Source: Desulfovibrio sp. UCD-KL4C (lineage in GTDB: Bacteria > Desulfobacterota > Desulfovibrionia > Desulfovibrionales > Desulfovibrionaceae). From it: DNA of 64,000 nt. The position numbers were made by a program, and so were the translations under genes. Location: NCBI RefSeq assembly GCF_006210265.1, contig NZ_VCNC01000002.1, positions 186,001 to 250,000 on the forward strand, written 5' to 3'. Below the pieces are notes generated by a model, which was not told the DNA's origin, ran no database searches, and saw only the letters and a list, made by a program, of their open reading frames with translations. This document shows, piece after piece, positions 8,855 to 18,254 of this stretch. Numbering within the stretch: position 1 is the first letter of the stretch; every line of letters starts with the position of its first letter.

Positions 8855-9306
8855 TATGATTTAATCAGCACCTTTAGCACATCTTCTTTGCCGATAACAC
8901 CTATGAGCTTTCCGTTTTCTACAACAGGTAAAGTGTAAAGTTTTTTCTCAACCATCAAGTCGGCAATTTTTTCAATGCTTGTTTCAGAGGTTATGGTTAC
9001 AGGGTTAGGAGTCATGGCTTGCTCAACCTTAGTAGCTGAAATTTTAGTTATTTCTTTTTCAAAATCATCACTTGATGACAGAGAAATAAAACCGTCAAGA
9101 ATAGTGAAGAATGAAGGAACTGAAATACTTTTTTGCTGTGCCACCAAATCACTTTGACAGATTACACCCACAAGAGTGCCTTCTGAGTCAACAACAGGAA
9201 CACCATTCAGATGTTTTTCAAGTAACAATTTTGCAGCGACGGAGACCTCGGAATCCGGTGAAAGTGTAAGAGCGCCAGATGTCATAATGTCTTTAGCAGT
9301 TAGCAT
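8854..9306 (-). CDS. tandem CBS-domain protein
   Basis: The 150 residues are almost entirely two CBS domains. The first (about 1-65) starts AKDIMTSGALTL and the second (about 88-150) starts VEQAMTPNPVTI. Such proteins bind adenosyl nucleotides and usually act as regulatory modules. With no partner domain here, the target is unknown. The gene overlaps nnr by 7 nt upstream and tsaE by 1 nt downstream, so it is tightly embedded in the operon. GGAGG lies 4 nt before the ATG. Confidence 0.88.
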   Translation of the reverse strand: MLTAKDIMTSGALTLSPDSEVSVAAKLLLEKHLNGVPVVDSEGTLVGVICQSDLVAQQKSISVPSFFTILDGFISLSSSDDFEKEITKISATKVEQAMTPNPVTITSETSIEKIADLMVEKKLYTLPVVENGKLIGVIGKEDVLKVLIKS

Positions 9307-10838
9307 AATTCCTCCTTAAGTACTTGGGGAAGTGAGTTGGCAATTTCAGAAGCAATATTTCCTCTGTATGGAAAATTTCTATTTATATAAAGTCCGCATT
9401 TACCGTGCAAGTATACCCCGAGACAGGCACTTTGCATAGCCGGGACGCCCCTGGCAAGTAATGCCCCTGTAAAGCCCGATAGAATGTCTCCTGACCCTGC
9501 GGCGGCAAGATTAGGAGCGGAAATAGGAGAGATTATTGTTTTTCCGTCAGGGCAACCTATAATTGTTCCAGCACCTTTAAGAACAAGTATCACTTTTTTT
9601 GAAACTGCATATTTACGGGCTGTCTCAATTCGTGAGGATTCAATTTCGGCGATACTTTTATTAATCAAACGCCCCATTTCTCCGGGGTGAGGAGTAAAAA
9701 TAGAATTTTCTGCAATTGAAATCAATAGATGAGACCTGCGTGACAGGGCATAAAGTGCATCTGCATCAAAAACGGCAGGAGGGTGCCCAGCAGAGATCAT
9801 TGCTTCAACTATATTCATAGCTCCTTCTGTTCTTCCTAATCCCGGGCCGATGGCTATGGCATCGTAATTTTTGAGTAACGGAATGAGGTCTTTAACAGCC
9901 TGATCATCCCAGTGATCACTGCAACCAAGCCCTATAGTCATAAGTTCCGGCATGTACGCTTTGACTTGAGAAGCAAGGCCGGCAGGACATGCCAGAGTCG
10001 CTAAGCCTACGCCAGCTCTTAATGCAGCTAGCCCAGCAAGTTGCAGGGCTCCAGTAAGTCCGATAGACCCTCCGATTATAAGAACATGCCCCGAAGTTCC
10101 TTTATGCATGGTCGGAGTAAGTGAGGGGAGTTGTTCATAAATACTGTCATTAATTAAATAATGGGATACCGGATGGTCATTTTTTACTTTATTAGGAATA
10201 CCGATTTTTTTAACGATTAATTTCCCTGTGAATTGTTTAGCTTCTGGAAGAATAAGTCCTACTTTTGCGGCTTCGAATGTCACGGTAGTGTGTGCAAGGA
10301 TGGCTATCGGCTGAGCTTTTCCAGTGAGAGCGTTGAGTCCTGAAGGAACATCAATTGCAAAAATAAATGAACGATTTCTTACTTTGTTGACAGCTTTAAC
10401 AATTCCTTTTGTAAAAGGACGTAATTCATTATTAAAACCAGTTCCAAGAAGGCCATCGATAATAATATCTGACTCAGGAAGATCAATTTTATCGACAGCG
10501 CGAAAATACTTGAATTGAACACCTGATTTTATGGCCAGTTTAAGGTGATATGAAGCTTCACCTTTATACTTATTTTTGGGGGCAGTATGCAAAATGAGCA
10601 CGTTTGCTCCGAGGTCCGTCAATTGTCTACCTATAACAAAACCATCCCCGCCATTGTTTCCGGCCCCTGATATAATGAGGATTGTCTTGTTTTTAACCGA
10701 ACCGTATTCGCATAGAAGGGTAGAAACAGCTTCACGAGCGGCATTCTCCATCAGAATTTCACCACGGATACCTGTATCATTAATTGCGGCTTTATCCCAT
10801 CCAGACATTTCCATAGGTGTAGGAAGATGAGAAAACAT
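9300..10838 (-). CDS. nnr: bifunctional NAD(P)H-hydrate epimerase / ADP-dependent dehydratase
   Basis: This fused repair enzyme restores damaged NAD(P)H hydrates. The N-terminal YjeF_N epimerase domain (about residues 1-210) contains GAGNNGGDGFVIGR. The C-terminal ribokinase-like dehydratase domain (about 225-505) contains HKGTSGHVLIIGGS, FTPHPGEM and AAGSGDILSG. An in-frame TTG lies four codons upstream, but a G-rich Shine-Dalgarno region immediately precedes the ATG at 10838, giving 512 residues. It follows acpS by 15 nt and overlaps the CBS gene at its end. Confidence 0.95.
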   Translation of the reverse strand: MFSHLPTPMEMSGWDKAAINDTGIRGEILMENAAREAVSTLLCEYGSVKNKTILIISGAGNNGGDGFVIGRQLTDLGANVLILHTAPKNKYKGEASYHLKLAIKSGVQFKYFRAVDKIDLPESDIIIDGLLGTGFNNELRPFTKGIVKAVNKVRNRSFIFAIDVPSGLNALTGKAQPIAILAHTTVTFEAAKVGLILPEAKQFTGKLIVKKIGIPNKVKNDHPVSHYLINDSIYEQLPSLTPTMHKGTSGHVLIIGGSIGLTGALQLAGLAALRAGVGLATLACPAGLASQVKAYMPELMTIGLGCSDHWDDQAVKDLIPLLKNYDAIAIGPGLGRTEGAMNIVEAMISAGHPPAVFDADALYALSRRSHLLISIAENSIFTPHPGEMGRLINKSIAEIESSRIETARKYAVSKKVILVLKGAGTIIGCPDGKTIISPISAPNLAAAGSGDILSGFTGALLARGVPAMQSACLGVYLHGKCGLYINRNFPYRGNIASEIANSLPQVLKEELC

Positions 10839-10853
10839 AATGCCCCCCAAATG

Positions 10854-11228
10854 TTACTTCTCAAGGATTACAACAGCAGCAGCAGTATCCCGTCCATGAG
10901 TTATTGATATGAGTATACTTTTTACACCTAATTCAAGGGAACGTTCAAGCCCCTTGCCATTAAATTTCAATTCAGGAGCACCTGATTTAAGATTAAATAT
11001 CTCTATGCTTTTGAAGGTAACCCCTTCAGCAAATCCCGTTCCAAGGGCTTTTACGGCGGCTTCCTTTGCTGCAAACCGCGCAGAAAGGTGTTGAACATTG
11101 TTTACTTTTGGAACTAATTTTATTTCTTCTTCCGTAAGAAATGTATTCATAAAACGCTCGCCGAATTTTTCCAGTGAACTTTTTATGCGATCAAGTTCTG
11201 TGATATCAATACCTAAACCTACTATCAT
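10854..11228 (-). CDS. acpS: holo-[acyl-carrier-protein] synthase
   Basis: AcpS transfers 4'-phosphopantetheine from CoA to acyl carrier protein. The 124-residue protein has the two magnesium-binding motifs, GIDITELDRI near the N terminus (D8) and RFAAKEAAVKALGTG (about residues 51-65), and the usual family length. It starts 1 nt after the pdxJ stop, a conserved pdxJ-acpS pairing in proteobacteria. Confidence 0.96.
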   Translation of the reverse strand: MIVGLGIDITELDRIKSSLEKFGERFMNTFLTEEEIKLVPKVNNVQHLSARFAAKEAAVKALGTGFAEGVTFKSIEIFNLKSGAPELKFNGKGLERSLELGVKSILISITHGRDTAAAVVILEK

Positions 11229-11229
11229 A

Positions 11230-11955
11230 TTAATTCACAAATGTTCTGATAATTTCAACCATATCTTTTACTGCCCGATCTATTCCAAGGAAAATTGCAC
11301 GGGCCATAATTGAATGCCCGATTGAGTATTCACAAATCCCGGGAACATCCGCAAAATCCAAAATATTGGTATAATTAAGGCCATGACCGAGGTTAACTTT
11401 CAACCCCAGATCCTGACTTCTTTTAATACCATCTATTATTTTTTTTAGTTCATTTTTTTGTTCAGGCCTTTTCTTAGCATCAGCAAAATGACCGGTGTGA
11501 ATTTCAACATATTCTGCACCGATTTTGTGCGCAGCTTTAATCTGAGCAGGATCTGCATCAATAAATAAGCTCGATCTGATTCCGGATTCATGGATCGGAG
11601 CAAGATATTTTTTAAGTTTCTCTTCATGTCCTACGCAATTAAGACCACCTTCAGTTGTTAGCTCGGCTCTTTTTTCCGGAACAAGGCACACTGTTGCAGG
11701 GGTAATTTTAAGAGCGAAGGCTTGCATTTCTTCCGTTGCCGCCATCTCAAAATTAAATTTTGTCTGAATAGTCTGCGCAATAAGATTAATATCTCTATCC
11801 TGGATGTGTCGTCTATCTTCACGTAAATGCATAATTATTCCAGTAGCTCCGGCTTGCTCACACATTGCCGCAGCAACTATCGGATCTGGCTCTATTCCTA
11901 ATCTGGCTTGTCTAATTGTTGCAACATGATCAACATTGACGCATAAAAGTGGCAT
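11230..11955 (-). CDS. pdxJ: pyridoxine 5'-phosphate synthase
   Basis: PdxJ makes pyridoxine 5'-phosphate from 1-deoxyxylulose 5-phosphate and 3-amino-2-oxopropyl phosphate. Diagnostic motifs are [12 protein letters not shown] near the start, [13 protein letters not shown] (about residues 43-55), and [10 protein letters not shown] in the second half. An ATG at 11961 is only 2 nt from AGGAGG, while the ATG at 11955 is 8 nt away, so 11955 is the better start (241 residues). It is the first gene of the eight-gene minus-strand operon. Confidence 0.95.
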   Translation of the reverse strand: MPLLCVNVDHVATIRQARLGIEPDPIVAAAMCEQAGATGIIMHLREDRRHIQDRDINLIAQTIQTKFNFEMAATEEMQAFALKITPATVCLVPEKRAELTTEGGLNCVGHEEKLKKYLAPIHESGIRSSLFIDADPAQIKAAHKIGAEYVEIHTGHFADAKKRPEQKNELKKIIDGIKRSQDLGLKVNLGHGLNYTNILDFADVPGICEYSIGHSIMARAIFLGIDRAVKDMVEIIRTFVN

Positions 11956-12013
11956 GTTCATATCCTCCTAGAAATATACTTTTCGTATTGAATTAATTTA
12001 TCTTTGCATATTT

Positions 12014-12043
12014 TTTATATATATCTTTCTTGTGAAATGACAA
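12014..12043 (-). promoter_or_regulatory. sigma-70-type promoter for the pdxJ operon
   Basis: Reading the minus strand, TTGTCA (12043-12038) and TATAAA (12019-12014) are separated by 18 nt. Transcription would begin near 12007, giving a leader of about 50 nt before pdxJ. Hexamer match and position are good, but this is prediction only. Confidence 0.5.
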
Positions 12044-12067
12044 TATAGCCATTGATGATTGAAGGCA

Positions 12068-12104
12068 ACTGTCATATCTTTGTAACTATCTGATAGTTGA
12101 CAGT
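12068..12104. repeat. nested inverted repeats, candidate operator before ugd
   Basis: An inner perfect palindrome AACTATC-t-GATAGTT (12084-12098) sits inside an outer pair ACTGTCA (12068-12074) and TGACAGT (12098-12104). The right arms overlap a TTGACA -35-like hexamer (12097-12102) on the plus strand. The arrangement resembles an operator over a promoter facing ugd, though no strong -10 lies at the ideal distance. Confidence 0.45.
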
Positions 12105-12227
12105 AAAAATATAATAGCGTTATCCGCTGTATACCTTTTTATAGTAGGCGTGCTTAATTTGACTTTTCTGGGCGGCCTGTTAGTGAAGTTTTTTTTAACG
12201 TAAAGAATAGCATTGAGAGAATAAATA

Positions 12228-13574
12228 ATGAACATATGTATAGTAGGAACTGGATACGTAGGGCTTGTCAGCGCAGCCTGTTTTGCAGAAATGGGAAATC
12301 ATGTCTGGTGTGTTGATGTAAATCCAGACGTTATCGAGACACTTAAAGAAGGCAAAATTCATATTTTTGAACCAGGTCTCGAAGGTCTTGTTAAAAGGAA
12401 TTATGCAGATAAAAGACTTTTTTTCACTACTAGCATGAAAGAAGGGCTTGATAAAGCTCGTTTTGTTTTTATTACTGTCGGAACTCCCTGCGGTTCAGAT
12501 GGAAGTTGCGACTTAAGTTTTGTAGAAAATGTTGCTCGTGAAATAGGGCAATCCATGAATGATTCTAAAATTATTGTCGATAAATCAACTGTTCCAGTGG
12601 GAACTGCTGATAAAGTCCGTTCAATAGTTAAAGCAGAACTTGAAAAAAGAGGTTTAGATCTTGATTTTGATGTTGCTTCAAATCCAGAATTTCTAAAAGA
12701 AGGTGATGCTGTCAGTGACTTTATGAAACCGGATAGAGTTGTTGTTGGTACTGAAAAGAAAGAAACTTGTAAGGAATTCGAAACCTTATATGCTCCATAC
12801 GCCCGTAGTAGAGAAAAACTTATCTTTATGGGAACAAGAAGCGCGGAAATGACTAAGTATGCCGCTAACTGCATGCTTGCCACAAAAATTTCTTTTATTA
12901 ACGAAATGTCCGGTATTTGTGAGCAAGTCGGTGCAGATGTGCGTGAAGTCAGGCTTGGAATAGGTTCTGATCATCGCATTGGATATTACTTTATTTATCC
13001 AGGTGTAGGCTACGGTGGATCCTGCTTTCCTAAAGATGTGAAAGCCCTGATCAACACAGCAAAGGAAGTTGGAGCGAAAGCCGAGCTTATTGAAGCTGTT
13101 GATTCTGTTAACGACAGACAGAAAAAAATGCTTTCGCACAAGATCCTTGACTATTTTGAACCCCAAGGTGGAGTTAAAGGTAAAACTCTTGCTATATGGG
13201 GACTTGCATTTAAAGCTAATACCGATGACATGAGAGAATCATCTGCTTTAGCCATAATTTCTGAGCTGACTGCGGCAGGAATGAAAATTAAAGCTTTTGA
13301 TCCGGTAGCTCACACTAAAGCAAAAGAAATTTTGTGTGATAATGATCTGGTGGAAATCGTAGATAGTCAATACGACGTTCTTGAAGGAGCAAATGCAGTT
13401 GCAGTTGTTACCGACTGGAATCAGTTTAGAAACCCTGATTTTGATAAAGTAAAAAAAGCTTTACTTGCTCCTGTTATTTTTGATGGTAGAAATCTTTATG
13501 ATCCATCTTATCTGGGAAGCAATGGCTTCGCGTACTTCAGCGTCGGCCGTAAGCCTGCGGGTGAATCTGTTTAA
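12228..13574 (+). CDS. ugd: UDP-glucose 6-dehydrogenase
   Basis: This enzyme oxidises UDP-glucose twice with NAD+ to UDP-glucuronate, a precursor of surface polysaccharides. The 448-residue protein begins with the NAD-binding GTGYVGLVSAACFAEMG. The catalytic cysteine C266 is in GYGGSCFPKDVKAL, and the C-terminal UDP-binding domain contains WGLAFKANTDDMRES. GAGAG lies shortly before the ATG. It is flanked by a candidate operator upstream and a convergent terminator downstream, so it is probably monocistronic. Confidence 0.95.
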   Translation: MNICIVGTGYVGLVSAACFAEMGNHVWCVDVNPDVIETLKEGKIHIFEPGLEGLVKRNYADKRLFFTTSMKEGLDKARFVFITVGTPCGSDGSCDLSFVENVAREIGQSMNDSKIIVDKSTVPVGTADKVRSIVKAELEKRGLDLDFDVASNPEFLKEGDAVSDFMKPDRVVVGTEKKETCKEFETLYAPYARSREKLIFMGTRSAEMTKYAANCMLATKISFINEMSGICEQVGADVREVRLGIGSDHRIGYYFIYPGVGYGGSCFPKDVKALINTAKEVGAKAELIEAVDSVNDRQKKMLSHKILDYFEPQGGVKGKTLAIWGLAFKANTDDMRESSALAIISELTAAGMKIKAFDPVAHTKAKEILCDNDLVEIVDSQYDVLEGANAVAVVTDWNQFRNPDFDKVKKALLAPVIFDGRNLYDPSYLGSNGFAYFSVGRKPAGESV

Positions 13575-13580
13575 TTATAA

Positions 13581-13611
13581 TTTAAAGGCCCACATTGAGC
13601 GGGCCTTTAAA
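13581..13611. terminator. bidirectional terminator between convergent genes
   Basis: An 11-bp perfect stem (TTTAAAGGCCC / GGGCCTTTAAA) with a 9-nt loop lies between the stops of ugd (plus) and the small minus-strand gene. The stem itself ends in A/T tracts on both sides. Confidence 0.8.
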
Positions 13612-13616
13612 TTAAT

Positions 13617-13832
13617 CTAAGGTGCAAGAGTTTTCATGCAGGACCTGAGTTGCAGCTCCTGCAAAATTAATCTTTCATATTCTGGGTTGTATGGAATTTC
13701 TTCTTGGTTTTCTTGATTTAACATCTTTGCAAGAAACTGGGTTTCTTCCCAGAAGTCGAGCAGTTCATCATTTGCTAAGGATTTAATCTGATCTTCCAGA
13801 GTAACATTATCCGTTGGGGAAAACTGAGCCAT
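13617..13832 (-). CDS. small acidic protein of unknown function
   Basis: I do not recognise this 71-residue protein. It is acidic and predicted helical, with no membrane segment and a single cysteine near the end. A good AGGAGGG lies 11 nt before the ATG, and a TGA in frame just upstream fixes the start. The gene is isolated between a terminator and a 260-nt AT-rich spacer. Coding is supported by the ribosome site and the terminator rather than by homology. Confidence 0.6.
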   Translation of the reverse strand: MAQFSPTDNVTLEDQIKSLANDELLDFWEETQFLAKMLNQENQEEIPYNPEYERLILQELQLRSCMKTLAP

Positions 13833-14094
13833 GCGAGTTCATACCCTCCTGAGTCTTCGCCTTATTGCTGTTTTTTTGCTAATCCGATTTACAAGTAGTC
13901 ATTTCTTGGACAGTAGTCAATTTTCTATAACTAAAAAAAAGAATAAATTGTTTTATAAATTTATGAATAGCTTGCAAATATTTCAGATGAATAATAATAT
14001 ACAATATAAATATGTGTATTTTGTTTAATTTTAAATTTTACACGGTTAAAATATTTTGACCGTGCACTGCAATAGCAACTAACAGGGGGCATGA

Positions 14095-14571
14095 ATGGAA
14101 GAAGATAAGAAAAGGCAAGATGCCGAACTTATCCAGCTAGTCACCTTCAGCATTGCCGAAGAAGAGTTCGGAGTTGATATCCTTAAGGTTCAGGAAATTA
14201 TCCGGACCATGGAAATTACAAAAGTGCCCCGGGCTCCTGTATTTGTTGAGGGCGTGATAAACCTTCGTGGCAAGGTTATTCCAATTATCGACTTAAGAAG
14301 TAAGTTTGGTCTTGAAATTAGAGAACATGATCAGAATACTCGTATCATTGTCATTGAAATAAGTGATATGATAGTAGGTTTTGTGGTTGATTCAGTTTCC
14401 GAGGTTCTCAGAATCCCGGCCAATACTGTTGAACCACCTCCACCGGTTGTGTCCGGATTAGAATCTGAATATATCAGCGGTGTAGGCAAACTTGAAGACA
14501 GATTGCTTATTCTGCTAGATCTTAACAGATTGCTTTCAGGTGAAGAGCAGGAATTGTTGGCACAGGTTTAA
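14095..14571 (+). CDS. cheW: chemotaxis adaptor protein CheW
   Basis: CheW couples chemoreceptors to the kinase CheA. The 158 residues form one CheW domain: LVTFSIAEEEFGVDILKVQEI (about 15-35), VINLRGKVIPIIDLR (about 59-73) and ISGVGKLEDRLLILLDL near the end. A G-rich ribosome site (AGGGGG) precedes the ATG. No cheA or receptor is adjacent, so it may serve a chemotaxis or other Che-like array encoded elsewhere. Confidence 0.93.
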   Translation: MEEDKKRQDAELIQLVTFSIAEEEFGVDILKVQEIIRTMEITKVPRAPVFVEGVINLRGKVIPIIDLRSKFGLEIREHDQNTRIIVIEISDMIVGFVVDSVSEVLRIPANTVEPPPPVVSGLESEYISGVGKLEDRLLILLDLNRLLSGEEQELLAQV

Positions 14572-14705
14572 TCAAAATATTTAATGCTGCTGTATTCTGT
14601 TTAAGGAATATTGATGACTCTGTAGTTATTGCAGATTGCTTATTATTTGATTTATTTGTTATTAACATCTATTTACTGGACAACAGAGCATTTTCTTTGC
14701 AAAAA

Positions 14706-14748
14706 AAAGCCGTCCCCTGATTTTTCTGGAGGGCGGCTTTTACTTTTC
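14706..14748 (+). terminator. terminator-like hairpin just upstream of mfd
   Basis: AAAGCCG-(T)-CCC pairs with GGG-CGGCTTT around a 14-nt loop, preceded by an A run and followed by a T-rich tract. It probably ends the cheW transcript. It stops only about 20 nt before the mfd ribosome site, leaving little room for a separate mfd promoter. Confidence 0.7.
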
Positions 14749-14768
14749 ATAATAATTTTGGAGCAAAA

Positions 14769-17700
14769 TTGTCTTTACCTTCCCAACTTACCACTTTCGC
14801 TGCCGGAAAAGGAAGCACTGCACGAATATTCAAGAGTGGCCCAGGAACGCAGGCCTTTACAGCCCACAGCTTACACTCCAGGGGCCAATCTGTAGTCATG
14901 ATTGCCCCAGGTGCGCGTGAATATGCTGAATTAAAAGCGTTAATAACTTTGCTAAGCCGTAATAATTTTATTGAAAATAATAAAATAATTCCAGCATGGG
15001 AAAGAGATTGGGTTTTTCTTCCACCTTACCTTTGCAAAACTCCGGTTGCTTCTGAATGGGCTGAACGATGGACAGCATTGCATGCTTTGACTCGCGGTAG
15101 CAAACAGTCTGTACTGATGACGGTTGACAATCTTCTGCCCAAATGGCCCCTGCCTTCTGTTTTGGAAAATAATTATATTAATCTTTCCAAAGGCGAAGAA
15201 ATGGAGCCTGAACTCCTCATTGAGCAATTAATTTCATGGGGATATTCCAGAACAAAGCTGGTGTCGGAGTATGGAGAAATGTCAATGCGCGGGGATATCC
15301 TTGATGTTTACGCTCCGGGGTATGACTTACCTGTCAGGTTAGAATTTTTTGGTGATATTCTTGAAGAAATTCGTGTTTTCGAACCTTCATCCCAACGTTC
15401 TAAAGCCGATTTAGATGATATAACTTTGCTTCCGGTAGCTCCGGCAATGTTGACTGGAAATACCATTGATGATGCCGCAAAACTTTGGGAAAAGTTAAAA
15501 ACAACGGGAGAAATTTCATCACAAGGGTACACAAAACTTATCGAAAAAGTAGGCAATGATGATGGAATGATCTGGCCTGGTCTTTTTTATTCAGAATGTA
15601 CAGATCTTAAATCTTTTTTATCTAAAAAAGCTATTTATATCCTTTCATCTGCCTCCAATTTAAGGTTGCGGCTTCAAGATCATGAGTACAACTGGAAAAC
15701 TTTTCTTCATGACAAAAATGCTCATTCCGGTTGTAAATGGCCTGTTAATACTATTTGTTGGAATGAGGAAAAAGCCAGATCGACATGGAGAGATGAAAGA
15801 CAGATTGTATATGAAGATCTCGTTATAGGCAGAGAAAAAAACGGTATTGATCTTTCAGAAAGATCAATAACCGCATTCACGGATATATTCTGGAAACCAG
15901 AACAGATGAAAAGACCTTGGGCTGCACTTGTTACAGGGCTTAAGGAATGGAGTTCTGAAAGATTCCAAACAGTGCTCAGCTTCAAAACGGATAGATCCAG
16001 GAAAAAATTTCTATCACTCATAGAATCAGAACAACTTACTATTTCAACTGAATATTCGCCACTGAATAGAGGTATTTATGCTCTTATTTCTCCCTTAAAA
16101 ACAGGAATGGAGCTTGAGTGGAATCAAACACTTATTTTAGGTGAAGATGTACTTCAGCCTGAATCCGCCAAGGGAACAAGAGTCAGAGACAAAGCCTTTG
16201 AAGGAATGACTAGTTATGAAGACTTGCTTCCTGAAGATTTACTTGTCCATAGAGATTATGGTTTATCAAGATTCGGTGGATTGCACCATTTTAAAGTTGG
16301 AGATGTTTCTAATGATTATCTTCTACTTTTTTTTGACGGTGATGATAAATTATATGTCCCTGTAGATCGGCTAAACCTTGTTCAAAAGTACAAAGGGCCA
16401 GAAGGAACATGTTCTGCGCTGGACAAGCTGGGGGGAAGCCGTTGGTCCAAAACACGCGAAAAAGCTCGTAAGGCAATTGAAAAAATAGCCGGAGAACTTG
16501 TTGAAATGTACGCGTACAGGAAAGTAGCTAAAGGATATGCCTATGGTCCTTTAAATGATATGTACTGGGAATTTGAAAGTTCTTTCGGATTCGAAGAAAC
16601 ACCGGATCAGGAAAAGGCTATTCAAGATGTCTTCAGAGATATGGAAAGCCCTGAGCCTATGGACAGACTCGTCTGCGGTGATGTCGGTTTCGGTAAAACA
16701 GAAGTTGCATTACGAGCTGCATTCAGGGCAGTACTTGATGGTAAGCAAGTTATTTTGCTTTGTCCTACTACGGTTCTGGCAGAACAGCATTATCAAACCT
16801 TTATGCAACGAATGGAAGGTTTTCCTGTAACAGTCGGAATGCTTAGCAGGTTTGTGACCAAAACAAGTCAGAAAAGAGTTCTGGAACAGGTTTCTTCAGG
16901 ACAACTGGATATTCTTATAGGTACTCATAGAGTTTTATCTAAAGATGTAGAAGCTCCGAATTTAGGTTTGCTCATTCTTGACGAAGAACAACGTTTCGGA
17001 GTGAGACATAAAGAACGCATCAAAGAAATGCGTAAAAATATCGATGCCTTGACTTTGACGGCAACCCCTATTCCAAGAACTTTACAGCTGTCACTATCCG
17101 GTGTGCGAAGTCTGAGCACCATTGAAACACCTCCAGTGGACCGTAAACCTGTTGAAACTGCCTTAATTGAACGAGACGAAGCTATGCTTGCGTCTGTTGT
17201 TAAACGCGAGATGGAACGAGGCGGGCAAATTTTCTGGGTTCACAACAGAGTTCAGGGGCTTGAACGAGTTGCGGAATTTGTCAAAAAGCTTGCTCCTGAT
17301 GCCAAAATTGGCATGGCACACGGTCAAATGTCGGAAAAGAATCTGGAAGAAACTATTCATAAATTTTGGCATAAAGAATTAGATATTCTAATTGCAACTG
17401 CTATCATTGAATCAGGGCTAGATTTTCCCAATGCAAACACCTTAATTGTAGACCAGGCTCAAATGTTCGGGCTTGGACAACTTTATCAGTTGCGAGGAAG
17501 AGTAGGGCGCAGCACCAGACAGGCTTATGCCTATTTCGTCGTTTCATCACTTGATTCTTTGTCTGAAAAAGCTAAGCGACGTATGCAGATAATCCTTCAA
17601 CTTGATTACCTCGGCGCAGGTTTTAAAGTTGCTATGGAAGATTTAAGACTGCGCGGAGCAGGTAATATCCTTGGCGAAGTTCAGTCTGGACAAATGGCAA

Positions 17701-18230
17701 AGGTTGGGCTTGACCTGTTTCTGGAAATGCTTGACGAAGAAGTACGCAGAATTAAAGGTGATGACAGTACTGTAGCCACTGATCCTGAAATGAATTTTGT
17801 TTTCAAAGCGCATCTTCCTGAAGATTTTGTTCCGGATGCTAGAGAGCGGCTTAGATACTACAGAGCGCTTTCTTCAGCGGGCACAGAAGCTAGAATCGAA
17901 GAGCTTGCCGCAGAAATAAAAGATAGATTCGGACAATTCCCGGAAGAAGTTGAAAATTTTATAACAGTGCTTTATTTGAAACGAAATTTAGCACATCTCG
18001 GGGTTACGCGAGCAGATCTATTCCCTGCCAGAGTTGTTTTAACATGGGAAGATAGTCGCAATCCAGTAGATCCTACTAGATTGATGGAGTGGATTGCTAA
18101 TGATAAACACTCGGCACGGCTCAAACCACCAGCAAGCATTGAAATTCGGTTTGAAAAAGATATTAAAATAGCCGCTGGCCTAACCCAAATATGTAAAGGT
18201 TTAGAAATTTTAGTTGAAAAAACAAGTTAA
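14769..18230 (+). CDS. mfd: transcription-repair coupling factor Mfd
   Basis: Mfd displaces RNA polymerase stalled at DNA damage and recruits UvrA. The 1153-residue protein is full length. A UvrB-like N-terminal region is followed by the RNA-polymerase-interacting CarD-like domain around LLVHRDYGLSRFG (about 490-502). The RecG-like translocase has Walker A CGDVGFGKTE (about 636-645) and a DEEQ box (near 738), then the C-terminal UvrA-regulatory domain. Translation starts at TTG, with GGAG 5 nt before it. It heads the mfd-rpsT gene run. Confidence 0.96.
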   Translation: MSLPSQLTTFAAGKGSTARIFKSGPGTQAFTAHSLHSRGQSVVMIAPGAREYAELKALITLLSRNNFIENNKIIPAWERDWVFLPPYLCKTPVASEWAERWTALHALTRGSKQSVLMTVDNLLPKWPLPSVLENNYINLSKGEEMEPELLIEQLISWGYSRTKLVSEYGEMSMRGDILDVYAPGYDLPVRLEFFGDILEEIRVFEPSSQRSKADLDDITLLPVAPAMLTGNTIDDAAKLWEKLKTTGEISSQGYTKLIEKVGNDDGMIWPGLFYSECTDLKSFLSKKAIYILSSASNLRLRLQDHEYNWKTFLHDKNAHSGCKWPVNTICWNEEKARSTWRDERQIVYEDLVIGREKNGIDLSERSITAFTDIFWKPEQMKRPWAALVTGLKEWSSERFQTVLSFKTDRSRKKFLSLIESEQLTISTEYSPLNRGIYALISPLKTGMELEWNQTLILGEDVLQPESAKGTRVRDKAFEGMTSYEDLLPEDLLVHRDYGLSRFGGLHHFKVGDVSNDYLLLFFDGDDKLYVPVDRLNLVQKYKGPEGTCSALDKLGGSRWSKTREKARKAIEKIAGELVEMYAYRKVAKGYAYGPLNDMYWEFESSFGFEETPDQEKAIQDVFRDMESPEPMDRLVCGDVGFGKTEVALRAAFRAVLDGKQVILLCPTTVLAEQHYQTFMQRMEGFPVTVGMLSRFVTKTSQKRVLEQVSSGQLDILIGTHRVLSKDVEAPNLGLLILDEEQRFGVRHKERIKEMRKNIDALTLTATPIPRTLQLSLSGVRSLSTIETPPVDRKPVETALIERDEAMLASVVKREMERGGQIFWVHNRVQGLERVAEFVKKLAPDAKIGMAHGQMSEKNLEETIHKFWHKELDILIATAIIESGLDFPNANTLIVDQAQMFGLGQLYQLRGRVGRSTRQAYAYFVVSSLDSLSEKAKRRMQIILQLDYLGAGFKVAMEDLRLRGAGNILGEVQSGQMAKVGLDLFLEMLDEEVRRIKGDDSTVATDPEMNFVFKAHLPEDFVPDARERLRYYRALSSAGTEARIEELAAEIKDRFGQFPEEVENFITVLYLKRNLAHLGVTRADLFPARVVLTWEDSRNPVDPTRLMEWIANDKHSARLKPPASIEIRFEKDIKIAAGLTQICKGLEILVEKTS

Positions 18231-18254
18231 AATAATAGCATACGGAAATTAAAT

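Noticed and set aside
12401-13166. Long minus-strand open frames inside ugd
   Set aside because: They lie wholly within a clear ugd gene, have no ribosome sites and show no family motifs.
13831-14028. Open frame MRVHTLLSL... on the plus strand
   Set aside because: It starts inside the ribosome site of the minus-strand small gene, ends in low-complexity AT-rich sequence and has no ribosome site of its own.
14629-14895. 88-codon frame across the mfd start
   Set aside because: It reads through the terminator hairpin and the mfd start in another frame and has no ribosome site.
15722-16021. Minus-strand frames inside mfd
   Set aside because: They are antisense to conserved mfd coding sequence and match no protein family.
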